Source: Burkholderia sp. WSM2232 (lineage in GTDB: Bacteria > Pseudomonadota > Gammaproteobacteria > Burkholderiales > Burkholderiaceae). From it: a DNA stretch of 64,000 nucleotides. Position numbers and translations under genes: made by a program. Each line of letters opens with the position of its first letter. Within the stretch, counting starts at the first letter, position 1. Where the stretch lies: the NCBI RefSeq assembly GCF_000472545.1, contig NZ_AWZV01000006.1:124223-188222 (forward strand), written 5' to 3'. Shown in pieces: positions 38,938-47,956 of this stretch. The notes below the pieces were generated by a model, which made no database searches, was not told the origin of the DNA, and saw nothing but the letters and a program-made list of their open reading frames with translations.

Positions 38938-41844
38938 ATGTCGAATACAAACACAAGAGAAATCACCGCATGGCTGAGGGAATACACCCGTTCAAATTTT
39001 CAGAGCCAATGGGACGGTGCGAACACAAGTCTGGCCGATCTCGGAATTGATTCGCTCACTGGCGTGGATCTCATTTGCGCGTTGGAACGCCGGTTCGCTG
39101 TTTCTATTCCTGCAGATCTGTTGACGCTTATTTCCGCCTCAGACGATCTCATCGATGCGCTCGCAACCATGCGCGAGCATCGGCAAGGCGATGTCGCCGA
39201 AGCAAGTCTATATCAATCGTTTGTTAACCCCTGGCTTGCCGGAAAGCTTCAGCAACTGAAGATCGACCGCTCTTTCGTTCGTGCGCATGGGCCTTTTCTT
39301 TACGATGAGGACGGCGTGCAGTACCTCGACTTTCTGGCGCAATACGGGGCCGTGCCGTTCGGCCATCATCCGGACGAGATATGGCAGGCCGTGAAAGCTC
39401 TACACGACGACGGCGAGCCGGTCTTTGCGCAGCCCTCACTGTTGCCGGCTGCGGGGCGCCTTGCAGCGCGCTTGATAGAACTGGCGCCAGCCGGCCTCCG
39501 GTATGTGACGTTCACCAACAGCGGCGCGGAATGCGTCGAAGCGGCGCTGAAGATGGCACGACTCGCTACCGGTCGCCTGCGCATCCTCGGCACGCACAAC
39601 GGGTTTCATGGCAAGACGTTCGGGGCTTTATCGGCAACCGGCAAGCCTGATTATCAGACGCACTTCGGATTGCCCCTCGCCGGCTTCGATCACATCGAAT
39701 ACGGTGACGCAGCCAGGCTCGACGAGCACCTCACAGCGCTTGCACAGCAGTACGCAGCTTTCATTGTCGAGCCAATCCAAGGGGAAGGCGGCGTTTGCGT
39801 TCCGCCTAAAGGTTACCTCGCGCAGGTCGAAGCAATATGCCGACGGCACGGCGTTGTATTGATTGTCGACGAGGTGCAGACGGGGCTGGGACGAACCGGC
39901 GCTATGTTCGCCTGCGACTATGAAGGCGTGCGTCCGGACATTCTTCTGCTTTCCAAAGCGCTAGGTGGCGGCCTCGTGCCCGTCGGCGCCGTGCTATGCA
40001 GCGAGGCGGTGTACCGCGAAAAGTTTGCATTGAAGCACTCATCGACCTTTGCCGGGAATGCTTTAGCCGCACGTGTAGGCCTTGCCACGATAGAACGCCT
40101 CGCGCGCAACCACGGCGAGCTATTGCAACAAATCCGCGAACAGGGCGCCTATCTCAAGCAAGGGCTTGAAGCGCTGCGTGAGCGCTATCCGCTTCTAATA
40201 GAAGAAATTCGCGGCCGCGGCCTGATGCTCGGTATTCGCTTCAGTTCCGACCGCAGCGGCTGGCCGGAGAACTTCCTTGGCATCGCGGCGCAAGAAGGCG
40301 AGCTCGCACAGTTTGTCGCCAGCTATCTGCTTAACGTCGAGCGAATCCGCTTCGCGCCGACGCTCAACCGTGGTGACGTGTTGCGGGTGCAGCCGCCGCT
40401 CACTGTTACGCGAGAGCAGTGCGATATGGCCGTCGAGGCGCTCGATCGAACGCTTCGCGTCCTGTCGACACGCGACACCGGACTTTTTTATCGCGCACTG
40501 CTGCGGCGCGAGGCTCCGTCAACGCAAGCCGTCGAGACAGCAAGCCCGGCGCTGGAGCGTACTTCCACCGCAGCGGTCAAAACCTCGCCGCACGTGTCGG
40601 TGCCTCTGGACACGCATCGCTTCGCATTTCTGCTCCATCCGCTCGACGCCCAAAGCTACGCAGACTATGACATCAGCCTGCGAGCGCTCGATGCAGAGGA
40701 GCTCGCCGAGTTCGAGCAAAGCATGGACGGCATGGTCGATCCGGTAGTCGGCTCCACTGTCGATATCCGCTCCGCTACCGGAGCGCATGCGCGTGGTGAC
40801 TTCATCATGATCAGCCACACCGCCGCTCAACTGAGGCGACTCTCGCAACGCGATGCAGTCGTGGCGCTGCAACAGGCCGTCGCGCTCGCTCACGCGCGGG
40901 GTGCACAGATTGTCGGGCTCGGTGCCTACACGTCTGTCGTGAGCGGAGGGGGCGCCCAGTTGCTCAACTCGGAGGTGCCGTTGACATCGGGCAACTCCTA
41001 CACCGTTGCCGCTGGCATCGAGGCGCTAGACGATGCCATTGTGCGTATCGGACAACGGTGGGACACCCGCACGGCTGCGGTCGTCGGCGCAGCTGGCGCG
41101 ATCGGCGCGTGTATGGCAGTTTTGCTTTCGCGGCGTGCGCAACGGATTATTCTCGTCGGCAATCCGGCTCATACGAGGGTAATCGGCCGCGCGCGCCTTT
41201 TAGGCACCGCCCGGATGATTATCGAGGACGCCCTCGCCGCGCCGTTCGGCGCCGCTCATGACGGCTCCGTCGCCGCACACATCGTCAACGCAGTGAGGGG
41301 CTCTCTCCCTGCGAACGCTGACTCGCTCATCGCACAGATGGAGGCAGACGGCGTGCTCGTGCTGAGCGCAGATATCTCGTCGTTGCGTGACGCGAATGTG
41401 GTGCTTGCTGCGACCAGTTTTCCGGGCGAAGTCGTCCCCGCCGATGCACTCAGTTCGGGTGCGGTTGTTTGCGACATATCGAGACCTCGCTCAATTCCTG
41501 CATCGCTCGCGGAAGGTCGTGACGACATTCTCGTCATCGACGGCGGGATCATCGCTCTGCCAGGTGCACCGCGAATTGGTCCTTATGGGATAGCCCCAGG
41601 TACTTCCTACGCCTGCATGGCAGAGACGATATTGCTTGCACTCGAAGGACGGTTCGAGAACGTAAGTATCGGCAGCACCTTGAGCATCGCGGAAATCGCG
41701 CGGCAACAGGAGTTGGCCAGGAAGCATGGTTTCTCGCTCGCAGGTCTACAGAGTTTTGGCCGCACGCTCGCCGATTCCGTATTGCAACGGTACATGCAGT
41801 GCACGCGCGAGCCGGCATTCGACAACACGGTCGAACTCGCCTGA
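38938..41844 (+). CDS. tridomain enzyme: acyl carrier protein - class III aminotransferase - acyl-ACP reductase
   Basis: A 968-residue protein. Residues 1-85 are an acyl carrier domain with the phosphopantetheine serine Ser39 in LGIDSLTGVDL. Residues about 95-510 are a class III PLP aminotransferase: Asp311 in DEVQTGLGRTGAMF and the Schiff-base Lys340 in LLLSKALGGG. Residues about 560-950 resemble the cyanobacterial long-chain acyl-ACP reductase: LGAYTSVV, TSGNSYTV, the NADPH loop VVGAAGAIG (715-723) and the catalytic cysteine Cys893 in YACMAETILLALEG. Such a protein could reduce a carrier-bound acyl group to an aldehyde and convert it to an amine. It is the first gene of a ten-gene block and is followed by its likely loading ligase. 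The reductase call rests on motif recall. Confidence 0.85.
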   Translation: MSNTNTREITAWLREYTRSNFQSQWDGANTSLADLGIDSLTGVDLICALERRFAVSIPADLLTLISASDDLIDALATMREHRQGDVAEASLYQSFVNPWLAGKLQQLKIDRSFVRAHGPFLYDEDGVQYLDFLAQYGAVPFGHHPDEIWQAVKALHDDGEPVFAQPSLLPAAGRLAARLIELAPAGLRYVTFTNSGAECVEAALKMARLATGRLRILGTHNGFHGKTFGALSATGKPDYQTHFGLPLAGFDHIEYGDAARLDEHLTALAQQYAAFIVEPIQGEGGVCVPPKGYLAQVEAICRRHGVVLIVDEVQTGLGRTGAMFACDYEGVRPDILLLSKALGGGLVPVGAVLCSEAVYREKFALKHSSTFAGNALAARVGLATIERLARNHGELLQQIREQGAYLKQGLEALRERYPLLIEEIRGRGLMLGIRFSSDRSGWPENFLGIAAQEGELAQFVASYLLNVERIRFAPTLNRGDVLRVQPPLTVTREQCDMAVEALDRTLRVLSTRDTGLFYRALLRREAPSTQAVETASPALERTSTAAVKTSPHVSVPLDTHRFAFLLHPLDAQSYADYDISLRALDAEELAEFEQSMDGMVDPVVGSTVDIRSATGAHARGDFIMISHTAAQLRRLSQRDAVVALQQAVALAHARGAQIVGLGAYTSVVSGGGAQLLNSEVPLTSGNSYTVAAGIEALDDAIVRIGQRWDTRTAAVVGAAGAIGACMAVLLSRRAQRIILVGNPAHTRVIGRARLLGTARMIIEDALAAPFGAAHDGSVAAHIVNAVRGSLPANADSLIAQMEADGVLVLSADISSLRDANVVLAATSFPGEVVPADALSSGAVVCDISRPRSIPASLAEGRDDILVIDGGIIALPGAPRIGPYGIAPGTSYACMAETILLALEGRFENVSIGSTLSIAEIARQQELARKHGFSLAGLQSFGRTLADSVLQRYMQCTREPAFDNTVELA

Positions 41845-41882
41845 GCCTTCCTGCCTACCGCCCTAACTTCCGTGGATTCTTT

Positions 41883-43706
41883 ATGAGTATTCAACTTGCC
41901 CCACTGGAACTATTGGTTCCAGCAAGCCCCTACAAAAGTTCGAGTCTCGCGGATGTGGCTCGTGACTATGCACATATCGCACCGTCAGCCACGCCGTTCA
42001 CTTTCGTCGACTTCTCGTTTGCCGAACCGCAGGATCGTGCAATCACCTACGCGCAACTCGACGAGAGGGCCCGTCGCATCGCCGCACTGCTTCAAATGAC
42101 CGGCAAGATCGGCGACCGCGTGCTGTTGCTCTACCCGGCGGGGCTTGATTACCTGTGCGCGCTGTTTGGTTGCCTTTATGCAGGCATGGTGGCGGTGCCC
42201 TCCTATCCACCGCTCAATCCGCGTCTGCGTGACCGTTTGTGCTCGGTTGCCGCGGATTGCGGTGCAACTGCCGCATTGACCACTGCGGCAACCCTCACGC
42301 AATGCGGCGAAGCGGTGAATGCGCTGCCTACGCTGCGTTGGCTTGCATCCGACGGCGCGCTCGATCACCTCGAAGGCGAATGGTGCGATCCGTTGGTATC
42401 TCGCGAACATATTGCCATTCCGCAGTACACGTCTGGCTCCACCGGCACGCCGAAGGGCGTCGTGGTCACGCACCGTAACCTGCTCAACAACGTCTATCTC
42501 ATCGCGCTGCATCTCCAGTTCAGGCCCGGCGATCATCACCTGACGTGGCTGCCGCCTTATCACGACATGGGGCTCATTGGCGCGCTGCTGGGTTCCTTCT
42601 GCGCCGGCGTCACGGTGAGTTTCATGGCGCCTGCGGCGTTCCTGCGGCGTCCCGAGCGTTGGTTCAGCGAACTTTCAAAGCGGCGTTGCACCGTGAGCGG
42701 CGCGCCGAACTTCGCGTACGAGTTGTGTATCGACAAGGTGCCGGACGAGGCTTTGCGCGAGTTCGACCTCTCTTGTTGGCAACTCGCTTATTCAGGCGCG
42801 GAGCCCGTGCGAGCCGACACGCTGACACGTTTCGCTGCGCGCTTCGGTCAATGCGGATTCAACCGGCATGCTTTCTATCCGTGTTACGGCATGGCCGAGA
42901 CCACGCTTTTTGTCACCGGCAAGCGGCGCGACGAAGCGCCTCGCACCAAATGGGTGGACAGCGTTGCCTATGCAAACGAAGGGCGCGCGATTGCCTGTGA
43001 ACCATCGGGTACCGGCGTGCCCGCACGCGAATTCGTGAGTTGCGGCGAGACGGCTGTAGACCTCGATGTGCGGATTGTCGCGGTGGAGAGCAGGCAGGAA
43101 CTTCCCGCGGGTCGCGTCGGCGAGATATGGGTGGCGGGCGCGTCGGTGACGGCTGGGTACTGGCAACGCGAAGAAGAGACAGCCGCTGCGTTCAACACAC
43201 GTCTTGCCGGCCGTTCCGAAGCCTATCTGCGTACCGGCGACCTGGGGTTCATGGACCAAGGCCAACTGTACGTAAGCGGTCGGCTCAAGGACTTGATCAT
43301 CATTCGCGGCGTCAATCATTATCCGCACGACATCGAACATGCCGTCGACGAGTGCCACGATGCGGTCCGTCCAGGCTGTGGAATCGCGTTTAGCGTCGGC
43401 GTCCGCAACGACGAACAGCTGGTGTTCGTGCAGGAGGTGGGCCGCCGCGACGAACTGCGCGCCGACGAGATCATCTCCTGCATGCGCGGCGCGATCTATA
43501 CGCATCACGGCATCCAGCCCTATGCGGTTGTGCTGATCGCTAATGGAAGCATTCCAAAAACGACGAGCGGCAAGCTGTCGCGCCGGCCTTGCCGTCAGCA
43601 GTTTCTGGAGGGCCGTCTGCAAGTGGTGTCGCAATGGATTAACGCGGCATTTACAGGCGAAAACGCCGCTGACGCCACCCATACCACGGCCACAGTCGCC
43701 GCCTGA
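41883..43706 (+). CDS. fatty acyl-AMP ligase (FAAL)
   Basis: A 607-residue ANL-family enzyme. QYTSGSTGTPKGVVVTHRN (from residue 181) is the AMP-binding motif; LPPYHDMGLIGALLGSFCAG, SGAPNFAYELC and YGMAETTLFVTG are typical of FAALs rather than acyl-CoA ligases. FAALs form acyl-adenylates and pass them to a carrier protein, here most simply the ACP domain of the preceding gene. ATG 41883 is chosen because earlier in-frame codons lie inside the upstream gene. The ribosome site is weak, suggesting coupling. Confidence 0.9.
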   Translation: MSIQLAPLELLVPASPYKSSSLADVARDYAHIAPSATPFTFVDFSFAEPQDRAITYAQLDERARRIAALLQMTGKIGDRVLLLYPAGLDYLCALFGCLYAGMVAVPSYPPLNPRLRDRLCSVAADCGATAALTTAATLTQCGEAVNALPTLRWLASDGALDHLEGEWCDPLVSREHIAIPQYTSGSTGTPKGVVVTHRNLLNNVYLIALHLQFRPGDHHLTWLPPYHDMGLIGALLGSFCAGVTVSFMAPAAFLRRPERWFSELSKRRCTVSGAPNFAYELCIDKVPDEALREFDLSCWQLAYSGAEPVRADTLTRFAARFGQCGFNRHAFYPCYGMAETTLFVTGKRRDEAPRTKWVDSVAYANEGRAIACEPSGTGVPAREFVSCGETAVDLDVRIVAVESRQELPAGRVGEIWVAGASVTAGYWQREEETAAAFNTRLAGRSEAYLRTGDLGFMDQGQLYVSGRLKDLIIIRGVNHYPHDIEHAVDECHDAVRPGCGIAFSVGVRNDEQLVFVQEVGRRDELRADEIISCMRGAIYTHHGIQPYAVVLIANGSIPKTTSGKLSRRPCRQQFLEGRLQVVSQWINAAFTGENAADATHTTATVAA

Positions 43707-43731
43707 AGCGCTGCTTCAATAGGAGGTTTTG

Positions 43732-44970
43732 ATGTCTATGTCCCTGATGCAGCCGGCTGCCTTCGCGCCGGCGTTCGACCCGCTTGTCCCCCATCCCGCT
43801 CATGTGCGCGATCCCTACCGCGTCTATGCGCAACTGCGCGAGCACGCGCCGATGTACCGGTCGCCGCACGGCGTATGGATAGCGAGCAGGTATGCCGAGG
43901 TAGCGTTCATGCTGAAGGACGCCCGTTTCGGCCGCGGCTATTTTTACTTCGAAAATCTCGCGCACCGTCTCGGCGCGGGCATTGTTGAACAGCCGGTGTA
44001 TTCGTCCGCGCGCAACATGATGGTGATGAAAGACGGCCGCGATCATCTACGCCTGCGCGAAGTCGTGGCGCGGTCCTTTTTGCCTCGACGGATCGAGGCG
44101 ATGCGTCCGTTCATGTTGTCGGTTATGTACGAGCTCATCGAAGCGGCACGTAAGAAGCCCACCTTCGACGTGATGCTCGATCTCGCCTTTCCGCTTCCTA
44201 GTGCAGTGATCTGTCACATGATCGGCGTTCCGAAAGAAGACTGGCAGAAGTTCTGCCAGCGCAAGGCCAACGGTTCGCGCGCCCTGGAGCCTGCGCCCTT
44301 GAGCCCGCTTGAGATGTTCGAGCAGAACGAAGCTGTCAACGAGGCTCGCCAATATTTTGAATGGCTGCTCGAACTGCGCCGACAGCACCCGGGCGATGAC
44401 CTTACCTCTCAACTTGCCGCGGCCGAAAACGCCGGTTTGATCACACGAGCGGAGGCCGTGGACAACCTGCGGATGATGTTCGTGGGCGGTCAGGAAACCA
44501 CGGTGAACACGATTGGCAACGGTCTTCTCGCGCTCTACCGCAACCCTGAGCAACTGCATGCGCTCCGGAACGACCTGACGCTGCTGCCTCGCGCCGTAAG
44601 CGAGATGGTGCGCTACGACTCTGCCGTTCAGATGACGCCCCGGCAGGCTCGCGAAGACGTCGAGGTTGCCGGGGCGTCCATCCGATCCGGCGAGACGATC
44701 CTTTGCATTCTCGCGTCGGCCAACCGCGACGCAGCGGCGTGGCCAGACGCTGACCGCTTCGACGTGACGCGCACCGGCAACCACCCGCTCTCTTTTGGCG
44801 GCGGCCCACATTACTGCCTCGGCGCGCACCTGGGGCAAGTGGAGGCCGAGGTAGCTCTGCGAGCCATTTTTGAGCATCTGCCAAACCTCCAGCCAGATAT
44901 CGAGGAGCCACGTTGGCTGCCGGGCACGGTGGTATTCCGTGGACTGCAAACGCTGCCGGCTACAGCGTAA
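43732..44970 (+). CDS. cytochrome P450
   Basis: A 412-residue soluble P450. The heme ligand is Cys362 in SFGGGPHYCLGAHLG, the oxygen-activation motif GGQETT lies at 252-257, and the E-x-x-R motif reads EMVR. A perfect AGGAGG sits five bases before ATG 43732. Bacterial P450s in such clusters usually hydroxylate or desaturate the lipid chain; needed ferredoxin and reductase are not encoded nearby. The gene is the third of the block. Confidence 0.93.
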   Translation: MSMSLMQPAAFAPAFDPLVPHPAHVRDPYRVYAQLREHAPMYRSPHGVWIASRYAEVAFMLKDARFGRGYFYFENLAHRLGAGIVEQPVYSSARNMMVMKDGRDHLRLREVVARSFLPRRIEAMRPFMLSVMYELIEAARKKPTFDVMLDLAFPLPSAVICHMIGVPKEDWQKFCQRKANGSRALEPAPLSPLEMFEQNEAVNEARQYFEWLLELRRQHPGDDLTSQLAAAENAGLITRAEAVDNLRMMFVGGQETTVNTIGNGLLALYRNPEQLHALRNDLTLLPRAVSEMVRYDSAVQMTPRQAREDVEVAGASIRSGETILCILASANRDAAAWPDADRFDVTRTGNHPLSFGGGPHYCLGAHLGQVEAEVALRAIFEHLPNLQPDIEEPRWLPGTVVFRGLQTLPATA

Positions 44971-44982
44971 GAGGAGCCCGAC

Positions 44983-45627
44983 ATGATCCGCAAGTTCCTC
45001 ACCGGTCTCGCCGCCGTCGCGTTGATCTTCGCGCTGCCGGCTTTGCTGCTTCAGCCGCAGGCGCTTCTCTCGTCGAAACTCTGGGCGGTCGCCATGGCAG
45101 GCATGCTCGCCTCGCTGACGCAGCCAGCGTATAGCCCACTCGATCATGATGCGCCGCCCGAAGATCGAGGCACGGCAAAGCAGCTCGTGTGGACGGTCTA
45201 CCTGACCCTGCTCGCGGGCATGGTCGAGTCTTTGACACTGCGCTACCCCGAGAGCATGGCATGGGACGCGTTCGCGGTTGGCGCGTTTGGCGTCGCGATT
45301 GCCGGGGCGTTGTTGCGCGCATGGGCTGTGGCGGCCCTAGGACGGTTTTTTACCTGGCACGTTCGGGTCCAGAGGGGACAGCAGGTCGTGTCGAGCGGAC
45401 CTTATCGTCTGATGCGTCATCCGAGCTACACCGGAGCGTGGTTCCTTTACGTCGGAATTCTTCTTGCCATGCACGCCCCGCTTGCCGCGGCGCTGGCTGG
45501 CTTCCTTCTGCTGGTCGCGTTCGTGAGGCGCATCGGGTACGAAGAACAACTGATGCTGCACACCTTCGGCGACGAGTATCTCAGCTATAGCCGCCGCGTA
45601 AAACGCCTCCTTCCACTCGTCTGGTAA
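44983..45627 (+). CDS. membrane methyltransferase of the ICMT/PEMT family
   Basis: A 214-residue inner-membrane protein with about five hydrophobic helices. The SAM-binding C-terminal block GPYRLMRHPSYTGAWFLYV and the following YEEQLMLHTFGDEY are characteristic of isoprenylcysteine carboxyl- and phospholipid-N-methyltransferase relatives. A GAGGAG site precedes ATG 44983. In this context it could methylate an amine, carboxyl or thiol group on a lipid product; the acceptor is not determined. Confidence 0.82.
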   Translation: MIRKFLTGLAAVALIFALPALLLQPQALLSSKLWAVAMAGMLASLTQPAYSPLDHDAPPEDRGTAKQLVWTVYLTLLAGMVESLTLRYPESMAWDAFAVGAFGVAIAGALLRAWAVAALGRFFTWHVRVQRGQQVVSSGPYRLMRHPSYTGAWFLYVGILLAMHAPLAAALAGFLLLVAFVRRIGYEEQLMLHTFGDEYLSYSRRVKRLLPLVW

Positions 45628-45644
45628 TTTCGGAGAGATACACC

Positions 45645-46448
45645 GTGCTGACACTTCATCACTCGCCGTTTTCAGTTGCTTCACAAAAGGTCCGGCTCGC
45701 GCTTGCCGAAAAGCAGCTGGAATGGAACGACAGACTCATCGACCTCCTTGCGGGGGAGCATCTTTCGGCGGACTTTCTCCAACTCAACGCCCGCGCCGAG
45801 GTTCCCGTCCTCGAGCACGACGGACGCGTGCTGACTGACTCGTGGTTGATCTGCGAGTACCTCGACGAGGCTTTTGCACAGCATCCGCTAATGCCTGCCG
45901 CCGCACCGGATCGCTATGTGGCGCGCCAATGGAATCAGTGGATAGATCGCGAATTGCATCATGCGTCTGGCGTGGTGACGTATGCCGTGCTCGCGCGGCC
46001 TTTGCTGCTCGAACAGCCACATGAGGTCGTGAGCGCTTTGTTGCAGGCGATCCCCGATGCGAAGGTTCGTGCCTGGCGCGCGAGCGTGCTCGAGCATGGT
46101 CTCGACGCGCCGGAGCTGAAGCACTGTGTTGGCCAGTATCGCGCGTTCTTCAGGCGCATGGAGGCGCAACTCGGCGACGCACACGCGTGGCTCGCCGGCT
46201 CCACATGCAGTCTTGCCGACTTTGCGGCACTGCCCTATGTCATGCGCGCCGAACACGTGGGACTGGGCGACATGATGACTTTTGAGGAAGTGCCGAACGT
46301 CCGCGCGTGGTATCTGCGGATGCTCGCGAGGCCCTCCATGCAGGCGTCGTTCGTACGGTACCTGGATGCAGACTCGCAGAGCCTGCTGACGAAGCTGGTG
46401 ATCGCGGCACATCAGAAGTTAGCGGCGCTAGTGCAGCAGACGGCCTGA
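45645..46448 (+). CDS. glutathione S-transferase family protein
   Basis: A 267-residue protein with an N-terminal thioredoxin-like domain (LHHSPFSVASQKVRLALAEK; cis-proline region AEVPVLEHDGRVLTDSWLI) and an all-helical C-terminal domain. The start is GTG 45645 after CGGAGAGAT. GSTs in biosynthetic clusters may catalyse addition, isomerisation or detoxification; the role here is unknown. Confidence 0.85.
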   Translation: MLTLHHSPFSVASQKVRLALAEKQLEWNDRLIDLLAGEHLSADFLQLNARAEVPVLEHDGRVLTDSWLICEYLDEAFAQHPLMPAAAPDRYVARQWNQWIDRELHHASGVVTYAVLARPLLLEQPHEVVSALLQAIPDAKVRAWRASVLEHGLDAPELKHCVGQYRAFFRRMEAQLGDAHAWLAGSTCSLADFAALPYVMRAEHVGLGDMMTFEEVPNVRAWYLRMLARPSMQASFVRYLDADSQSLLTKLVIAAHQKLAALVQQTA

Positions 46449-46458
46449 CGAGGACCCG

Positions 46459-46932
46459 ATGGATCACCACAACCTCTTTGAGACGCCGGTGACGTACAGA
46501 CTGATCCGCCTCGAGTACCTGGCCGCGCTCACCATATGCGTCGGGTTGCTCGTCGCGCACTGGACACAGATTCGCTGGTGGGCGTTCGCGTTCCTGTTTC
46601 TATATATCGACCTGATCGGTTATCTGCCAGGCGCCGTCGCACACCGGCGTCAGTATGGAAGAATCGCGCGTCGTTTCTACGTTCTGTACAACGTTGCGCA
46701 CAGCGCTCTATCAGGTCTTTTCGTCGCAGCGGCGTGGGCCTGGTTTGTCGAGCCCGAATGGGCCCTGCTGGCCATTCCCATTCACCTGTGCGGCGACCGG
46801 GCGATATTTGGCAATTTTCTGAAGCCGTTCGGGCTGAGCTTCGAGCCTGCGTTGCATCCCGACTTCGCGGCATTCAAAACAAGCTATGCACAAAGTGTCG
46901 CGCACGAGAGAGGAGGCGCAGATGCAGCCTGA
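46459..46932 (+). CDS. small integral membrane protein of unknown function
   Basis: A 157-residue protein with three or four hydrophobic segments and many Trp, His and Tyr residues (AHWTQIRWWAFAFLFLYIDL). GAGGA precedes ATG 46459. I do not recognise a family. It ends inside the start of the next gene (11-base overlap), which indicates it is translated as part of this block. A membrane-bound lipid-modifying or scaffold role is a guess. Confidence 0.75.
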   Translation: MDHHNLFETPVTYRLIRLEYLAALTICVGLLVAHWTQIRWWAFAFLFLYIDLIGYLPGAVAHRRQYGRIARRFYVLYNVAHSALSGLFVAAAWAWFVEPEWALLAIPIHLCGDRAIFGNFLKPFGLSFEPALHPDFAAFKTSYAQSVAHERGGADAA

Positions 46933-47956
46933 GCTTTGCGTGACCACGTCAGCCCCTACCGCGCCTGAACAAGCGTTGGACACGCTGCGGACATACGCTG
47001 ATCATCCGTCCGCCCTTCTGGCAATGAACCGGCACACCTCACGATTTCAAGTGCCGGATATCGGCGGCATGATCGCCTATCGGTTCGCGGGGCGGGCGCA
47101 TGTGGTGATGGTCGCGGGGATTACCGCGGCACCCGACAAGCGCGCCGCATTGCTCGATCGGTTTTTGCAATGGGCGTGCCGCGAGCGCCGCAAAGTTGTC
47201 GCGGTGCAGTTGCTGCGCGGCGACGCGGAGCTGTTTGTGAGCCGCGGGTTCAGCGTTAATCAGATCGGCGCTTCGTATAGCGTGACGCTTGAGCAATTCA
47301 AGCTTTCGGGCACGCCGTTCATCAAGCTTCGCAACAAGATTTCCCGCGCCCGCCGCAGCGGCGTGCGCGTGCTCGAACTCGGTGCCGACCTGTTGGCCAC
47401 GGCGCCTGTGTGGGACGCCATCGCAACTATCGACCGCGAATGGATCGGAGAAAAAGGTGCGAAAGAGCTGGCGTTCCTGATAGGCGAGGTGGGTGCTCCT
47501 GCAGACTTCGACCGGTCCTACAAGCGGATCTTCGTGGCCATGCTGAACGACACACCGGTTGCATATGTGCTCTATACCGCGAGCTTCGGTCAGCACTCCG
47601 GCTGGATGCACGACCTCAGCCGCCGCAAGCCCGACGCGCCGAGCGGGGTGATGGAACTGATCAACGTAACGGCCGTCGAGCGCTTTATCGCCGAAGGCGC
47701 CCGCATGCTGAACTTCGGTTTTACGCCGCTGACGTCGCTGAATCCCGCGCATGAGTTGCCAGCATTCAGCCGAATGACGGCGTGGGCCTTCCAGCAACTG
47801 GCACAGCATGGCAGCTTTATCTACCCCGCGCAGGCGCAACTGCAATACAAACTCAAGTGGGCACCGGACCTGGTTCAGCCTGAGTATGTTGCCTTCGAGC
47901 GAGGCGGCACGCTCGGGGGATTGTGGCAATTCCTGCGTCTGACGAGGGCCATCTGA
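46922..47956 (+). CDS. stand-alone DUF2156/GNAT-fold acyltransferase (LPG-synthase C-domain type)
   Basis: A 344-residue soluble protein whose C-terminal half resembles the catalytic domain of phosphatidylglycerol lysyltransferase (MprF): KLRNKISRARRSGVRV, DREWIGEKGAKELAFLIGEV, HDLSRRKPDAPSGVMELINV and LNFGFTPLTSLNP. The membrane flippase domain of MprF is absent. Relatives transfer amino acids from aminoacyl-tRNA or acyl groups to lipids and carrier-bound substrates. ATG 46922 follows AGAGGAGG. It overlaps the flavoprotein gene by one base (TGATG). Confidence 0.8.
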   Translation: MQPELCVTTSAPTAPEQALDTLRTYADHPSALLAMNRHTSRFQVPDIGGMIAYRFAGRAHVVMVAGITAAPDKRAALLDRFLQWACRERRKVVAVQLLRGDAELFVSRGFSVNQIGASYSVTLEQFKLSGTPFIKLRNKISRARRSGVRVLELGADLLATAPVWDAIATIDREWIGEKGAKELAFLIGEVGAPADFDRSYKRIFVAMLNDTPVAYVLYTASFGQHSGWMHDLSRRKPDAPSGVMELINVTAVERFIAEGARMLNFGFTPLTSLNPAHELPAFSRMTAWAFQQLAQHGSFIYPAQAQLQYKLKWAPDLVQPEYVAFERGGTLGGLWQFLRLTRAI

